Shown: positions 17,477 to 26,443, counted from the first letter of the stretch. The stretch is DNA of 37,332 nucleotides from Oscillospiraceae bacterium (GCA_015065105.1 SVQZ01000024.1:1-37332); one strand, 5' to 3'. A program made the numbers and translations. The notes: generated by a model from the sequence alone, not told the origin.

Positions 17477-18826
17477 ATGAAGGATAAAGCAAAATTTTCT
17501 AATAAAGACGATTTCACCGAGGGTTCTATACCTAAAAAGCTTATAGGCTTTATGCTGCCTGTACTCGGTGCACTCATTTTACAGGCAATGTACGGAGCAG
17601 TTGATATGCTTATAGTCGGACGTTTTTCCGATGCAGAAGCGATCTCCGCTGTGGCAACAGGTACAAACATAATCAATCTTTTCAACTTTCTTATAACCGG
17701 TCTTACCATGGGTATGGCAGTGCTTATAGGTCAGTATATAGGTGAAAAGCGAAACGATAAGGTAGGTAAGACTATCGGCGGAGCCTTGGCTCTCTTTATA
17801 TGCATGACCGTTGTTCTTACGGTATTCGTTGTATCCGCGGCCCCGCTTCTTGCAAAGCTAATGAGAGCACCTGCTCTCAACGGTACAGTTACATATGTAA
17901 GAATATGCGGTGCAGGATTGGTATTTATATTCTCATACAATATTTTAAGCGGTATTTTCAGAGGGATAGGCAATTCAAGACTTCCTTTAATGTTCGTTGC
18001 AATCGCCTGCGTTGTAAATATCATAGGGGACCTTATACTTGTTGCTATATTCGATATGGGTGTTTCGGGCGCGGCTATAGCAACGGTAGGAGCGCAGGCG
18101 GTAAGCGTTATTCTTTCCTTGATAATTATAAGAAAGATACCCCTTCCCTTTACATTTAAAATAAGTGACATCAAATTCTCGTCAAGAACGCTCCGTGTTC
18201 TTAAGATGGGAGCTCCTATTGCCACACAGGACGTATTGAGCAATCTTTCCTTCCTTGTAATCTGCGCTATCATTAACGATATCGGTCTTGCGGCGGGCTC
18301 GGGCTATGGCATAGCACAAAAGGTTCTTATGTTCATTATGCTTATACCAAGCTCTCTCATGCAGAGCATGGCGGCATTTGTTTCCCAGAACGTTGGTGCG
18401 AAAAAGCCGCAAAGAGCAAAAAAAGCAATGGCATTCGGCATGGCGGGCGGTGCATCTATCGGTATTCTTATTTCTGTATTCATTTTCTTCTACGGAAATC
18501 TTCCCGCTTCTCTTTTCTCGACCGAAGCAGAATACATCAAGGAGGCCGCAGCGTATCTGCGCGGCTTTGCTATCGATACTACCCTCACCTGCATCCTTTT
18601 CAGCTACATAGGCTATTTCAACGGATGCGGCAAAACGCTTTTTGTTATGTGCCAGGGTGTAGGTACGGCGCTTCTCGTAAGAATGCCGGCATCTATTATC
18701 ATGAAAGCATTAACAAACGGAAACCTTACGTTTATAGGCATGGCGGTTCCGATATCAACGATTATAGGCATCATAACAAGCACGACCTACTTCTTGATCC
18801 TCAAAAACAAAGAGAAAAAAGTGTGA
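17477..18826 (+). CDS. MATE family efflux transporter
   Basis: 449 residues, about twelve membrane helices in two related halves. Opens with the family-typical EGSIPKKLIGFMLPVLGALILQAMYGAVDMLIVGRFSD region (VDMLIVG motif), mirrored in the second half by MQSMAAFVSQNVGA. MATE proteins export drugs or metabolites in exchange for Na+ or H+; the substrate cannot be predicted. GAGGTT precedes the ATG. The stop codon lies within the shared terminator 18821-18840. Confidence 0.94.
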   Translation: MKDKAKFSNKDDFTEGSIPKKLIGFMLPVLGALILQAMYGAVDMLIVGRFSDAEAISAVATGTNIINLFNFLITGLTMGMAVLIGQYIGEKRNDKVGKTIGGALALFICMTVVLTVFVVSAAPLLAKLMRAPALNGTVTYVRICGAGLVFIFSYNILSGIFRGIGNSRLPLMFVAIACVVNIIGDLILVAIFDMGVSGAAIATVGAQAVSVILSLIIIRKIPLPFTFKISDIKFSSRTLRVLKMGAPIATQDVLSNLSFLVICAIINDIGLAAGSGYGIAQKVLMFIMLIPSSLMQSMAAFVSQNVGAKKPQRAKKAMAFGMAGGASIGILISVFIFFYGNLPASLFSTEAEYIKEAAAYLRGFAIDTTLTCILFSYIGYFNGCGKTLFVMCQGVGTALLVRMPASIIMKALTNGNLTFIGMAVPISTIIGIITSTTYFLILKNKEKKV

Positions 18827-18846
18827 GTATAAACTCACACTTTTTT
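18815..18846. terminator. Bidirectional terminator holding both stop codons
   Basis: Perfect stem GTGTGAGT (18821-18828) with ACTCACAC (18833-18840), loop ATAA, flanked by A6 on the left and T6 on the right. It works on either strand. The MATE stop (18824-18826) lies in one arm and the stop of the opposing gene (18835-18837) in the other. Confidence 0.9.
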
Positions 18847-19602
18847 AATTCTTTTACCGTTACATTCAAAGCAAATATCCTTATTTAACTCGTATATATC
18901 ACACTTTGCTTTTTTGGCAATATCCTTTTGATCTGGAGAATCCTTTGCACAAATCAAAATATCAGGGCCTGCTTTTTCGATAAGCTCAGACAGAGCACTG
19001 CCCGTTTCGCCATCGTATGAAAGCTTTATAAGATCGTATTTGTTTTCATCATATCTCATAAACTCAAAAATACGCTTATCATCCGCACCGCCGAGGAAGA
19101 GAAATGCTTTCTTATTACAAACTATTCTTGTTATAAGCGAAGCCTCGGGATCATCGACAGAAGCATAAACACGTATGCTCGTATCTCCCGCGCCAAAGGA
19201 CAAGGAGCCTTCAACACAGTAGGGATCTATAGCAGCTTCGTCCAAAGCTTCCAAAAAGCCGTCATAAGCTTCATTTTCCGGAATATCAGCCGAGGTATAG
19301 ATCTTATCAACGTCAGTATTTTTAAGAATATGAGAGCTTCCTTCAAGGATATCGGCGCTCATATCACCCATAATAAGAGCATCAACAAGCTCGACCTTTT
19401 CCGATTTTAAATACTTGGTTACAGCTTTTGCATCATTTATTGATACGTTTATTAAAACAGCTCTTGACAAGCTTGTAAGTGCCGCCGAATCATTTTCAAA
19501 GAATTTGATATGCACATCCGGCTCTTCCTTACAGGATATAAGATTTAAAAGAAGTATAAATACAAGAAAACACAGTAATATTGCTTTAAAATTTTTACTC
19601 AT
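18835..19602 (-). CDS. Lipoprotein with a ligand-less metallo-beta-lactamase-like domain
   Basis: 255 residues. Lipobox LISC (Cys24). The rest follows the order of the ComEC-type metallo-beta-lactamase domain: a strand near VLINVS, a helix and KSEKVELVDALIM, then MGDMSAD (78-84) where active members have THxHxDH, FLFLGGADD (168-175) where they have FLFTGD, and LIKLSYDGETGSA (191-203) where they have LKVGHHGSxTS. All metal-binding His positions appear lost. So it may be a binding or sensing domain, not a hydrolase. The start overlaps the clpC stop by 4 bases, making it the last gene of the ctsR operon. The fold assignment is by eye. Confidence 0.6.
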   Translation of the reverse strand: MSKNFKAILLCFLVFILLLNLISCKEEPDVHIKFFENDSAALTSLSRAVLINVSINDAKAVTKYLKSEKVELVDALIMGDMSADILEGSSHILKNTDVDKIYTSADIPENEAYDGFLEALDEAAIDPYCVEGSLSFGAGDTSIRVYASVDDPEASLITRIVCNKKAFLFLGGADDKRIFEFMRYDENKYDLIKLSYDGETGSALSELIEKAGPDILICAKDSPDQKDIAKKAKCDIYELNKDICFECNGKRIKKV

Positions 19603-22064
19603 CGGTCGCTTTTGAATACTATCCGTCCATCCTCTACAGATGAAATGACGGAATCCCCTTCCTTTATAATGCCTTCAAGCATGGCATTGGAAAATTCGTC
19701 CTCAACGCTTCTTTGTATCTCACGGCGGATAGGTCTCGCTCCGTAAACCGGATCAAAGCCCTTTTTCGCCACAAGCTCGATCACGTCATCTCCGAAAACT
19801 ATATTTATGCCAAGCTTATTGATTCTCTTTTCAAGTGAGGAAAGCATTAAAGCGGTAATTTCTTTGATTTCGGGTTCGGTGAGCTTTTTAAATACGATTA
19901 TCTCATCGATACGGTTAAGAAATTCGGGACGAAATGTAGATTTCAAGCTCTCCATAACTCTTTGAGATGCTTTTGCTTCATCATCAGCATCGCTATGATC
20001 TCCGAAGCCTAAAACCGAGCTCTTTGAGGTGATCGCACTTGCTCCGACGTTTGAAGTCATGATAATAATGGTATTCTTAAAATCTACTCTTCTGCCTTGA
20101 GAATCGCTGAGTACTCCGTCATCAAGTATCTGAAGAAGAATATTGAATACATCGGGATGTGCCTTTTCTATCTCATCAAAAAGTATAACCGAATAGGGCT
20201 TACGGCGTACCTTTTCGGTAAGCTGGCCGCCCTCGTCAAAGCCAACGTAGCCGGGAGGAGAACCTATAAGCTTTGAAACGCTGTGCTTTTCCATATATTC
20301 AGACATATCGATTCGTATCATCGAGGATTCGTCACCGAACAGTACCTCCGCCAAAGCCTTTGTAAGCTCGGTCTTACCAACACCTGTAGGACCGAGAAAG
20401 ATGAATGAGCCCATAGGACGGTTTGGATCCTTAAGCCCTACCCTGCCCCTTTTGATCGCTCTTGCAACAGCAGAAACTGCTTCCTCTTGTCCTATTATAC
20501 GCGTATGAAGAATTTTGTCAAGACTTTTTAGCTTTTGGGCCTCTTCCTCAGCAAGTTTTTTTACGGGGATCTTGGTCCATTTGGAAACTACCTCTGCAAT
20601 ATCCTCCTCACTTACGCAAAGATCGTTATTTGCAGAATCCTCTTTCCATGAATTTTTCTTTTCCTCATACTCTTCCTTTAAGAGCTTTTCCTTATCGCGG
20701 AGCTCGGCTGCCTTTTCAAAATTCTGCGATTTAATAGCAGATTCCTTTTCGACGCTGAGATTCTTTATCTGTTCCTCAAGATCTTTTATATCCTTTGGTA
20801 CTGTAACCGCACCGATACGAAGCTTGGAGGATGCTTCATCTATAAGGTCAATTGCCTTATCGGGAAGATATCTGTCGCCGATATAACGTACCGAAAGCTT
20901 TACGGCAGCTGTGATAGCCTCGTCGCTTATCTTTACCTTATGATGTGCTTCATACTTATCGCGAAGTCCCTTCAAAATCTCTATTGCTTCTTCCTCGGTA
21001 GGTTCTCCTACGGTAACAGGCTGAAATCTGCGTTCAAGAGCTGCATCCTTTTCAATATATTTTCTGTATTCATCAAGAGTTGTTGCGCCTATGAGCTGCA
21101 TCTCGCCCCTTGAAAGTGCAGGCTTTATTATATTCGCCGCATCAACAGCGCCTTCCGCAGCGCCTGCGCCGACTATAGTGTGTATCTCGTCAATGAAAAG
21201 AATTATATTCGGATTCTTTTCAACCTCGCCCATAACACCCTTAAGTCTTTCTTCAAATTCACCGCGGTACTTTGCACCTGCTACCATTCCCGAAAGATCT
21301 AAGGTTACAATAGTTTTATCGGTTAAATTTTCGGGCACGTCACCCTTTGCTATTCTTATGGCAAGTCCCTCGGCTACAGCCGTTTTACCTACACCCGGTT
21401 CACCTATCAGACAGGGGTTATTTTTAGTTCTTCTTGATAATATCTGTATAACACGGTCTGTTTCATCGTTTCTGCCGATTATAGGATCTATCTTACCTTC
21501 TTTTGCCGCACGGCAGAGATCTCTTCCGTATTGAGAAAGAGTGGGACAGTCTTTTATTCCCGTATCCTTCTTTTCTTTTCTGCGGTCTTTGGGACGTGTC
21601 GATCTTGTCACACCCGAATCGTTCATATCTCCGCTCTCAAGAAAAAGAGTTATCTCATTTACAAGCTCGTCAACGTCAACGCCCTTTGATTCAAGTATCT
21701 TTACCGCAACACAGTCATTTTCATTACATAACGCAATAAGAAGATGTTCTGTACCGATATAATTCTGTCCGAACTGTACCGAATAACGTGCAGAGCTTTC
21801 AATTATACGTTTGGTCCTCGGAGTCATATCGTTTGGTGTTACGTTTGAGGCAGAGCCTTTTCCCGATATTTCAACGATCATTTCCTTAACTGCTTCAAAG
21901 TCAACACCATTATGTTCAAGAAGCTTTCCCGCAACACCTTGGCTCTCGCTTATAAGGGCAAGCAAGAGGTGCTCGGAGCCAATATAGGTATGTCCCATTT
22001 CTCTTGCATAAAAAAGTGTTTTATTTAACGCATTCTGCGCTCCGTTTGTAAATCTTTCTGACAT
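19599..22064 (-). CDS. clpC: ATP-dependent Clp protease ATPase subunit ClpC
   Basis: 821 residues, full length. A cytoplasmic AAA+ unfoldase that feeds proteins, including arginine-phosphorylated ones, to ClpP. Two N-terminal Clp repeats (1-145), first AAA+ with GEPGVGKTA (about 220), middle domain with a UVR-like SQNFEKAAELRDKE (about 445), second AAA+ with GPTGVGKTE (about 558) and the C-terminal D2-small domain. A start 12 bases after the mcsB stop and AAGGAGGG upstream support the operon. clpP is not in the window. Confidence 0.97.
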   Translation of the reverse strand: MSERFTNGAQNALNKTLFYAREMGHTYIGSEHLLLALISESQGVAGKLLEHNGVDFEAVKEMIVEISGKGSASNVTPNDMTPRTKRIIESSARYSVQFGQNYIGTEHLLIALCNENDCVAVKILESKGVDVDELVNEITLFLESGDMNDSGVTRSTRPKDRRKEKKDTGIKDCPTLSQYGRDLCRAAKEGKIDPIIGRNDETDRVIQILSRRTKNNPCLIGEPGVGKTAVAEGLAIRIAKGDVPENLTDKTIVTLDLSGMVAGAKYRGEFEERLKGVMGEVEKNPNIILFIDEIHTIVGAGAAEGAVDAANIIKPALSRGEMQLIGATTLDEYRKYIEKDAALERRFQPVTVGEPTEEEAIEILKGLRDKYEAHHKVKISDEAITAAVKLSVRYIGDRYLPDKAIDLIDEASSKLRIGAVTVPKDIKDLEEQIKNLSVEKESAIKSQNFEKAAELRDKEKLLKEEYEEKKNSWKEDSANNDLCVSEEDIAEVVSKWTKIPVKKLAEEEAQKLKSLDKILHTRIIGQEEAVSAVARAIKRGRVGLKDPNRPMGSFIFLGPTGVGKTELTKALAEVLFGDESSMIRIDMSEYMEKHSVSKLIGSPPGYVGFDEGGQLTEKVRRKPYSVILFDEIEKAHPDVFNILLQILDDGVLSDSQGRRVDFKNTIIIMTSNVGASAITSKSSVLGFGDHSDADDEAKASQRVMESLKSTFRPEFLNRIDEIIVFKKLTEPEIKEITALMLSSLEKRINKLGINIVFGDDVIELVAKKGFDPVYGARPIRREIQRSVEDEFSNAMLEGIIKEGDSVISSVEDGRIVFKSDR

Positions 22065-22076
22065 TTAAAGCCCTCC

Positions 22077-23036
22077 TTATCCAAAAGCTTTCTGTATATA
22101 CTCTGCACGATAAATATCTCTTTCGCTTTCATTTAACGATTTATTGTAATTCACGCACAGACTGTAAGGCATAACCTCGCAAAAAAGACTGTCGAGCCTT
22201 GAGATATCATGATCACCGCCCATTCTTATAAGGGCATAAAGCTCGGAAAATTCCTTTGAGGATATCATTTTTGCATACTTTAACGTACCTTCTGCTCTTG
22301 ATATCTTATCCTCAAGACTGATGCCGTTTCTCTTTTTTAATTCATCTCTTGTTTTTCGTTCTATTTCGGTTATCTGGGTCACTATATCGTTAATCTTTGA
22401 TATAACCTTTTCTTCGCTTATACCGAGAGTTTCTCTGTTGGAGATCTGATAGATATATGCTCCCGGCTCACTGCCTTCTCCATACATACCTCGTATGGTA
22501 AGCCCTAACTTGTCAAGCTGAAGTGCTATGGATTTAAGCTTAGCTGTTATGCTGATACCGGGAAGAAACATCATTACCGATGCTCTCATGGCGGTACCGA
22601 GATTTGTAGGACAATGCGTAAGATAGCCGAGGGTATCGTTATAATCTATATTAAGCTTTTCGTTTAATAGCTTGTCTGTACAAACAGCCTCATTATAACA
22701 TTCCTCAAGAGAAGATCCGTTTTTTATAACCTGCAGTCTGATATGATCCTCTTCACATACCATAATCTTGGTATCATCCTTTACAAAAAGCTCGCGAGGG
22801 AGCACAGAACGCACAAAATCGAGGCTAACATCATGTTTTTCCACAAGACTCATTCTTTCATTGTGAGAAAGTTTTTCAAAGTTCCGAGCTTCATATTCAT
22901 TTCCTAATGCCTTTGAAACTCTGTCTATTATCTCTTTTGCGCCATTTTCATCAAGACGGGATGTATAGGGGTAATCCTTAAGATTTCTTGCAAAACGTAT
23001 TCTTGACGAAATTACCGTATCCAAATCACGTATCAT
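22077..23036 (-). CDS. mcsB: Protein-arginine kinase McsB
   Basis: 319 residues, somewhat shorter than the roughly 350-360 usual. It phosphorylates arginines on damaged proteins and on CtsR, marking them for ClpC-ClpP. The phosphagen-kinase-like catalytic domain is intact: SSRIRFARNL near the N-terminus, CPTNLGTAMRASV with the conserved Cys, and RGMYGEGSE. The missing length is at the C-terminus. The ATG overlaps the mcsA stop by one base. Confidence 0.95.
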   Translation of the reverse strand: MIRDLDTVISSRIRFARNLKDYPYTSRLDENGAKEIIDRVSKALGNEYEARNFEKLSHNERMSLVEKHDVSLDFVRSVLPRELFVKDDTKIMVCEEDHIRLQVIKNGSSLEECYNEAVCTDKLLNEKLNIDYNDTLGYLTHCPTNLGTAMRASVMMFLPGISITAKLKSIALQLDKLGLTIRGMYGEGSEPGAYIYQISNRETLGISEEKVISKINDIVTQITEIERKTRDELKKRNGISLEDKISRAEGTLKYAKMISSKEFSELYALIRMGGDHDISRLDSLFCEVMPYSLCVNYNKSLNESERDIYRAEYIQKAFG

Positions 23037-23497
23037 TATAAATTACCCTCCTTTTCCTTTATTTTATCGCGTAAAATTGCCGCGCGTTCATATTCTTCAT
23101 TTTCAATTGCTGCCTTAAGCTCTTTTTTCAAGGACTCTATCTCATCGTTGATTTCTTTTATCTCTTTAGGGATCCTCTTTTCGTGAAGGCTTGTTCCGTG
23201 TATTGAATTAATGGTGCTTCGCAATTCTTTTTCAAAGGTTTCATAGCATTTACCGCATCCGACCTTACCCTCTCTTCTGATATCATCGAAAGAAGAACCG
23301 CAAAGATTGCATCGTTTCTTTTCACTCACAGGAATATTCTTGACTCCGAACAGATTCAGATTTACAAAAGGCGCATATATATCATGCTCATGAGAGCTTG
23401 CACATTCGGAGCAAAGAGCAAACTCCTTTATATCTCCGTTAATATTTTGCTTGTAAAATACAGTTGCTTCATTTTTATTACATCTGCTGCACTTCAT
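23036..23497 (-). CDS. mcsA: Protein-arginine kinase activator McsA
   Basis: 153 residues. Activates McsB and adapts it to ClpC. The N-terminal half has four CxxC pairs (CSRCNKN, CSECAS, CNLCGSSF, CGKCYETF) that form zinc fingers. The C-terminal half is a coiled coil with a UVR motif (ENEEYERAAILRDKIKE). Two bases separate it from ctsR. Gene order ctsR-mcsA-mcsB-clpC is that of B. subtilis. Confidence 0.95.
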   Translation of the reverse strand: MKCSRCNKNEATVFYKQNINGDIKEFALCSECASSHEHDIYAPFVNLNLFGVKNIPVSEKKRCNLCGSSFDDIRREGKVGCGKCYETFEKELRSTINSIHGTSLHEKRIPKEIKEINDEIESLKKELKAAIENEEYERAAILRDKIKEKEGNL

Positions 23498-23499
23498 TT

Positions 23500-23937
23500 T
23501 TATACCTCCTGCTTTAATATTGCCAATATGATATGTTTCATCATATCGGCACGGTGAATATCGTTTACAGCATATTTCAATGCCGATCTTATAATATTTT
23601 CTTCCCTTTGAGTAATCGCTGAATTGCTCTTTAAGGAAGATGTAAACGCATAGGCGCTTTGTATATCAAGGCTTTCTCCTATAGCATGGAAAAAATGCAT
23701 CAGGTATTCGTCCTTTGACATCTGAATCTTTGTGATACGTACGTAGCCTCCGCCTCCTCGTCTGCTTTCTATCATATAGCCCTTTTCCGGAGTGAATCTG
23801 GAGGTTATAACGTAGTTTATCTGACTTGGAACACAACCTATCTTTCCTGCAAGATCGTTTCTTTTAAGTTCAAGAATACCTTCATTCTCTCTTATCATTT
23901 CTTCGATCATATTTGCTATAATATCACTCATCAACAT
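23500..23937 (-). CDS. ctsR: Class III heat-shock repressor CtsR
   Basis: 145 residues from ATG 23937, which has AAAGGAGG 8 bases upstream. The in-frame codon at 24006 lies upstream of the promoter and cannot be used. A dimeric winged-helix repressor of clp genes, inactivated by heat or by McsB. The helix-turn-helix is around residues 24-50 (RNDLAGKIGCVPSQINYVI). The glycine-rich wing GYMIESRRGGGGYVRI senses temperature in B. subtilis. Three operator-like sites at its own promoter indicate autoregulation. Confidence 0.96.
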   Translation of the reverse strand: MLMSDIIANMIEEMIRENEGILELKRNDLAGKIGCVPSQINYVITSRFTPEKGYMIESRRGGGGYVRITKIQMSKDEYLMHFFHAIGESLDIQSAYAFTSSLKSNSAITQREENIIRSALKYAVNDIHRADMMKHIILAILKQEV

Positions 23938-23952
23938 TGGACGATCCTCCTT

Positions 23953-24017
23953 TTTGACTTTCTCTGACCTTAATATATCATAAAAGTCAGAGAAAGTCAA
24001 GGTCAAAGAAAGTCAAA
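23953..24017 (-). promoter_or_regulatory. CtsR-controlled promoter with three operator sites
   Basis: Promoter on the minus strand: -35 TTGACT (24000-23995), 17-bp spacer, -10 TATATT (23977-23972). CtsR boxes (RGTCAAA-NAN-RGTCAAA): a perfect one on the plus strand at 24001-24017, a second at 23985-24001 sharing base 24001 and covering the -35 (two mismatches), and a third, on the minus strand, at 23969-23953 between the -10 and the ribosome site (one mismatch). Confidence 0.88.
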
Positions 24018-24043
24018 TTATATCCGATTTTGTAAACAATTTG

Positions 24044-24565
24044 TTACGTATCAAGATTTTTAAACTTATTATAGTCGGATATTATGGCATTCAGAGTTTT
24101 TTTGTCAATAATACCGTTCGCAGGCAACGAATATATTTGCTGTATGTATTTTACAGCATTACTTGCTCCTGTATCATAGACCACCGAATCTTCAAATTCG
24201 GGAAGATCGGTATATTCGGCTCTTATGGTGTTAAGCAATAGCTTAATGATAAGTACAAGCTCATTCTTCTCCCCTTCTTTTATTATGCCGCCATCTAATT
24301 TATCGGGTGATAAAAACAAACAGTTATCCGTAATTTCAAGAGCCAACAGATATTCTCTGTATAAAAGCTCAAAGGTATTGTAATCCACAGTTCCGCTTTC
24401 ATCCAAACCGTTCTGTCTTTGAAAGCTTCGTACACATTCCCTTGTTTTTTCATCGTATATTCCGTCGGGTACAACGCAGGGATCTCTGCCTGCAGCCCGG
24501 CTTACTGTATTCAAATAGGTCTGTATTTCCCTCACAGCTGAGTTTTTATCGTTAATATCGTACAT
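24044..24565 (-). CDS. Peptidoglycan-binding-domain protein
   Basis: 173 residues from ATG 24565, chosen because GAGGTG lies 5 bases upstream; the frame's earlier TTG at 24577 has no ribosome site. Two PG_binding_1-like domains: residues 5-66 (VREIQTYLN, DGIYDEKTRECVRSFQRQNGL) and about 90-165 (IIKLLLNTI, NAVKYIQQIYSLPANGIIDKKTL). No signal peptide. Last of a three-gene set, 8 bases after the SpoIID-like gene. A spore or cell-wall role is likely by analogy; nothing shows the substrate. Confidence 0.8.
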   Translation of the reverse strand: MYDINDKNSAVREIQTYLNTVSRAAGRDPCVVPDGIYDEKTRECVRSFQRQNGLDESGTVDYNTFELLYREYLLALEITDNCLFLSPDKLDGGIIKEGEKNELVLIIKLLLNTIRAEYTDLPEFEDSVVYDTGASNAVKYIQQIYSLPANGIIDKKTLNAIISDYNKFKNLDT

Positions 24566-24573
24566 AATACACC

Positions 24574-25968
24574 TCAATCTATATCAAAACCCGGAAATTG
24601 TCCCGAGGCAACAATGTTTCCGAGACTTACCTCTGTATAAATTTCAGCTATGCTGCTCCACGTCAACACACCTACTATACCGCTTGGCGTTATACCAAAC
24701 AAATTTTGAAAGGCGCTTACAGCCGCAAGGGTATCGGTACCGAATACCCCGGTAGGCTCTGTATAAGGTATTTCAGGATAAGTTTGAGAAAGATAATTCA
24801 GATATTCCTGTATGGTACGTACATCCTCTCCCTCATCACCTAACTGTAATTCTCTTCCCGGATAAGGAGCTGCACTCTCTGATATTATTTCGGGCGGGAT
24901 CGAGGCTATAATACCGCGATATACATCGTATAAAACCGAATAGGTCTTCTCACCCATAATACCGTCGGGAATAAGCCCGTAGCTGCTCTGGAATGCTCTT
25001 ACCGCTTCTGTGGTTTCGGGCCCGTAATAGCCTGTTATAGCTATAAGAGGAACGGTTTCTTCATAAACCGAAACATAATCTAAAAGAAGCTGGATTATTT
25101 TAACAAAATCTCCGTTGCTCCCCTCTCCAAGCACCTCCGGGAATTGTCTTGATATCTCGTTTAACGATATCCCTTCGGATCCCAGTGAATTTATCTGCTT
25201 TATACCGTTATATATAAACTGTATCTTATACCAGGTGGCTTTTCCTACCCTGCCGTCCGGCGTAAGATCGAATATTTCCTGAAATCGTCTTACAGCCTCA
25301 TCTGTTGTCTGACCAAAAAAGCCGTTTACGTTTGCAATTTTAGGTATTGCCGGATAATTTGTTGATATACGGTTAAGTCTTGTCTGAATCAGCTTTACGT
25401 CATTACCCGAAGACCCCAATTCAAGTGGTCTTAAGGGTACAGAAACCTCTATTCCTTCTACAGGAGTATTTTCAACAAGCTCGATATCGTTACCGTAATA
25501 GTTTTGAAGTATCGCAAAGGGCGTAAGTCCGTTTTCTGCAAGCTCCTGACTCCCCCATTGCGAAAGTCCGTCGCATACAGAAGTCGTGCCGTTACAGTAT
25601 TGTGCAAACAAGGGTTCAATGCTGCCTCTTCTTCTGATATAGCTATTGAAAATCTCATCAACTATCTGTGATATGTTTTCAAAAATATCTCTGCCCTTTG
25701 AAAAGGACTGATCCACCGACGTATCGTTTGTAATATCGAAATCGTAGTTCTGGCTTCTGTAATATTCTGTATATACACGGTTAAGAGCATAGGATATCTG
25801 TGCATAAATATTTGCTCTGATCGCATTTTCGTTCCATGTAGGATATATCTCACTTGATGCCACGTTCTTTATGTATTGTGCAAACGGAACCGTTACGTTC
25901 TCCGCATAGGAGTTTGGCGGTCCTAAATGAACGGTTATGGTTTCGGGTATAAACGGTAGCTCTGCCAT
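24574..25968 (-). CDS. SpoIID-like domain protein with three peptidoglycan-binding domains
   Basis: 464 residues. Residues 20-165 resemble the SpoIID/LytB fold: YIKNVASSEI holds a Glu where SpoIID has its catalytic Glu, followed by A-I-R-A-N-I-Y-A-Q, DITNDTSVDQSF, and AQYCNGTTSVCDGLSQWG. Three PG_binding_1 domains follow (about 180-250, 275-345, 370-445), each with F-G/Y-G-x-x-T...F-Q. SpoIID proteins cleave glycan strands at stripped stems during engulfment. No signal peptide is visible, so the protein may act from the mother-cell side or on the developing spore. Similar proteins in Clostridia are often labelled spore cortex-lytic. Confidence 0.8.
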   Translation of the reverse strand: MAELPFIPETITVHLGPPNSYAENVTVPFAQYIKNVASSEIYPTWNENAIRANIYAQISYALNRVYTEYYRSQNYDFDITNDTSVDQSFSKGRDIFENISQIVDEIFNSYIRRRGSIEPLFAQYCNGTTSVCDGLSQWGSQELAENGLTPFAILQNYYGNDIELVENTPVEGIEVSVPLRPLELGSSGNDVKLIQTRLNRISTNYPAIPKIANVNGFFGQTTDEAVRRFQEIFDLTPDGRVGKATWYKIQFIYNGIKQINSLGSEGISLNEISRQFPEVLGEGSNGDFVKIIQLLLDYVSVYEETVPLIAITGYYGPETTEAVRAFQSSYGLIPDGIMGEKTYSVLYDVYRGIIASIPPEIISESAAPYPGRELQLGDEGEDVRTIQEYLNYLSQTYPEIPYTEPTGVFGTDTLAAVSAFQNLFGITPSGIVGVLTWSSIAEIYTEVSLGNIVASGQFPGFDID

Positions 25969-25978
25969 AATTATCTCC

Positions 25979-26377
25979 TTATAAATTAGGTACGGTGCTT
26001 TCGTTGAATCTCACGTCATCATATGGGATTTCATCGCCGTAAGATATCGGTACAAGTGCAACGTTTTGAATCGATGTTACTCCCGAATATACCGGTGCAT
26101 CTATATTTTGTACCGTATAATAACCGGGATGATCTGTTTCTATTATGTATTTTGCAAATGGTATCTCGTCACTGCCCGGACTTTGAGAAAGCGAGAACGG
26201 AGGTGCTGGAAGGCTTATCAGCTCTGTCTTACCGGAACGGTCGGTCGTAAGACGTTTTATCAACGTTACTGTGTCATCGCTTCCTGAGTATATTCTTACC
26301 TCTGCCCCCTCTATGGGTAACGAGCCTTTTGCTGTAGTTACAGCTATTCTTAAATATCCTGTTTCTGTGTTTGCCAT
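25979..26377 (-). CDS. Small beta-sandwich (carboxypeptidase-regulatory-like) protein
   Basis: 132 residues from ATG 26377, which has AAAGGAGTGATCAT before it; the frame's upstream ATG at 26446 lies beyond a terminator. The pattern GYLRIAVTTAKGSLPIEGAEVRIY...TDRSGKTELISLPAP...YTVQNIDAPVYSG is that of CarboxypepD_reg or prealbumin-like sandwiches, which are binding or structural modules. No signal peptide. First of a three-gene minus-strand set, 10 bases before the SpoIID-like gene. The family is not firmly identified. Confidence 0.7.
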   Translation of the reverse strand: MANTETGYLRIAVTTAKGSLPIEGAEVRIYSGSDDTVTLIKRLTTDRSGKTELISLPAPPFSLSQSPGSDEIPFAKYIIETDHPGYYTVQNIDAPVYSGVTSIQNVALVPISYGDEIPYDDVRFNESTVPNL

Positions 26378-26414
26378 ATGATCACTCCTTTTTATCAATA
26401 TATGAAAAAATGCA

Positions 26415-26443
26415 AAAAAAGCTCCGGAAATCGGAGCTTTTTT
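26415..26443 (-). terminator. Terminator after the Asn-rich small gene
   Basis: Perfect 12-bp stem AAAAAAGCTCCG (26415-26426) with CGGAGCTTTTTT (26432-26443), loop GAAAT; on the minus strand followed by seven T. It lies between the 48-residue gene and the three-gene set starting at 26377, with room for hardly any separate promoter. Confidence 0.85.

Noticed and set aside
26397..26404. Sigma-E-like -10 (CATATATT) before the gene at 26377
   Set aside because: The -10 fits, but no matching -35 is present and the start would fall in the ribosome site.
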